Below, piece after piece: positions 63,040-64,000 of a DNA stretch of 64,000 bases. Numbering within the stretch: the stretch's first letter is position 1; the number at the start of each line of letters is the position of its first letter. The stretch lies in contig NZ_CP011390.1 of the NCBI RefSeq assembly GCF_001644645.1, forward strand, positions 5,101,501 to 5,165,500, given 5' to 3'. Made by a program: the position numbers and the translations under genes. The stretch comes from Flavisolibacter tropicus. GTDB taxonomy: Bacteria; Bacteroidota; Bacteroidia; Chitinophagales; Chitinophagaceae. Under the pieces are notes generated by a model. The model was given only the letters and a program-made list of their open reading frames with translations, was not told the origin of the DNA and did not search any database.

Positions 63040-63651
63040 TTATTTTAATTTTATAAACTCTTCTGGGTTTTGTCGGGCGTATTTTTCTAGTAAGTTCATC
63101 ATTTTGTCATGTGTCGCATAGTAAATACTGTCCAACTTGTCAAATGATGTTAGATTTTCATAAAGTGGTGTCCAATCATCTTTTTGTCTTTGAATAGCGA
63201 ATTTATCTTTGTTAGCCAAATACTCCTTGTCGGCTTTGTCAATTAGATTAATCATGGAATTGTCGCCAATTAACTTTAGTCCATCATTTATTGCGGGTAA
63301 ATATTTTCTGTAGCCATTCCAATAGAACTGAATAAACCCTCCGTTCGTTACTTCTGCATCTAAGTACCAGATGAAATATAATGCCTTTTGTCCAGGTGAA
63401 AACCGTTTGGAAAGCTCTTTGTCATCGTCTTGCGTTTTAGCAATATTGATCGGCTCTAAAAGCGCCCAGCCCAAATCCCAGCCATGAAGAGTGTCAAATT
63501 TTGATTTTTCAAAGTCAGGTTGCAAGTGATTAGATGTATCAAAAACGGTGAATTCGTTAGTCAAAGTATTTTCGTTTTTGTTTGATTTGTTCTTTGTCTG
63601 ATCACAGCTGATTAAAGATGTAAATAGGATAAATGTCAATAGTTGTCTCAT
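63040..63651 (-). CDS. DMP19-family (DUF4375) lipoprotein
   Basis: A 203-residue lipoprotein: signal ends ILFTSLISC, then a hydrophilic linker and a DMP19-like (DUF4375) helical domain with KALYFIWYLDAEVTNGGFIQFYWNGYRKYLP. DMP19 is a DNA-mimic in Neisseria; most members, including this lipidated one, have no tested function. ATG 63651 is chosen over 63684 because it starts the signal peptide. It is AT-rich and flanked by inverted motifs GTTGTGCGC and GCGCACAAC. Confidence 0.82.
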   Translation of the reverse strand: MRQLLTFILFTSLISCDQTKNKSNKNENTLTNEFTVFDTSNHLQPDFEKSKFDTLHGWDLGWALLEPINIAKTQDDDKELSKRFSPGQKALYFIWYLDAEVTNGGFIQFYWNGYRKYLPAINDGLKLIGDNSMINLIDKADKEYLANKDKFAIQRQKDDWTPLYENLTSFDKLDSIYYATHDKMMNLLEKYARQNPEEFIKLK

Positions 63652-63864
63652 AATTGTTAGGGTGTGTCCGGTAGCATTGCGCACAACACCTAAATCCTAT
63701 GTAATAGGGATAGCTGGTTGCTGATAAAGATACGTTGGTTTTCAAAGTGTAGTATAAGCGGTAAGTTGGTAGGGCCGCCGCCGCTGTATTCTAAAGCACA
63801 ATAGGGGCCCTGCCAGCTGACTAAATCCTTTAATCCGTTTCCCTTTTGATTACTAAAAAAAGCC
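63652..63864. other. 213-bp spacer upstream of the DMP19 gene
   Basis: Nothing coding. Contains GCGCACAAC at 63679-63687, then an imperfect palindrome around CCTATGTAATAGG reaching GTTGCTG at 63717-63723: a second, shorter attC-like structure. The rest to 63864 has no clear feature. Confidence 0.4.
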
Positions 63865-63999
63865 TTACGCCAGCTGCGCGGTCGGGTTGTCTTTTTTCAC
63901 CTTATTACCTTTGTCTTGGCATCCTATCAGCAGTCGGAGTCCTTGTGTCCGCTGCAAGCATTTATTACAGGCAAAGGAAGTGGCGCTGTATGCTATACG
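63865..63999 (-). CDS. C-terminal end of a possible gene entering from the right
   Basis: Only the frame with stop at 63865-63867 is open to the window edge on the - strand: 44 codons with Cys pairs in SFACNKCLQRTQGLR and a basic end (KGNKVKKDNPTAQLA). The start is outside, and no family can be named from this fragment. Confidence 0.3.
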   Translation of the reverse strand, partial: RIAYSATSFACNKCLQRTQGLRLLIGCQDKGNKVKKDNPTAQLA

Positions 64000-64000
64000 A

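Noticed and set aside
63040..63651. DMP19 gene as a DNA-mimic
   Set aside because: It has a lipoprotein signal, so it is exported and cannot act on DNA in the cytoplasm; only family similarity is claimed.

Overview
The window looks like chromosomal DNA of a Bacteroidota bacterium, most likely of the Chitinophagaceae. The support is two tandem SusC/SusD pairs, DUF4251, DUF3857 and LVIVD-repeat proteins, an ECF sigma factor with an envelope-spanning partner, and -7 boxes of the TAnnTTTG type. No rRNA, tRNA or CRISPR array was seen.

Layout. 1-1.7 kb: a PAP2 phosphatase among degenerate intergenic repeats. 1.7-13.1 kb: the most striking locus, on the + strand: degenerate FHA protein, 32-residue membrane ORF, membrane PP2C phosphatase, a 1361-residue protein fusing a SEDS (RodA/FtsW) glycosyltransferase to a penicillin-binding transpeptidase, FHA protein, and two paralogous Ser/Thr kinases ending in extracytoplasmic SH3-like domains. 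Content and order match the actinobacterial fhaB-pstP-rodA-pbpA-pknA-pknB cluster, with rodA and pbpA fused and PASTA replaced by SH3-like domains. 13.2-30 kb: mostly single housekeeping and small envelope genes (thioredoxin-reductase-like flavoprotein, DEAD-box helicase, DUF4251, BrkB/YihY, BON, cytochrome c, HNH, YdcF, bestrophin, OmpA-like) and many short hydrophilic or single-helix proteins. 30-37 kb: cysK, cysE, a CheY-like regulator, clpB and a serine hydrolase. 37-42 kb: two DUF3857/transglutaminase-like paralogues and queG. 42-55.3 kb: an ECF sigma operon and two SusCD pairs, all on the - strand. 55.4-60 kb: SRPBCC, a GlsB/YeaQ-type protein, a thioredoxin, a perfect 30-copy octamer array and a B12-type radical SAM protein. 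60-64 kb: an accessory region with a DUF4386-like and a DMP19-like gene around an attC-like palindrome that is split by an IS1182-family element with an 8-bp target duplication.

How the genes fit together. In the 1.7-13.1 kb locus the kinases and the phosphatase would set phosphorylation, the FHA proteins would read it, and the SEDS-PBP fusion would be the peptidoglycan polymerase and crosslinker under control. cysE and cysK make O-acetylserine and then cysteine. The sigma, trans-envelope protein, LVIVD and OMP genes form one operon beside the SusCD importers. Intergenic spacers carry several families of short degenerate word-like repeats, some recurring as composites; one has expanded into the octamer array.
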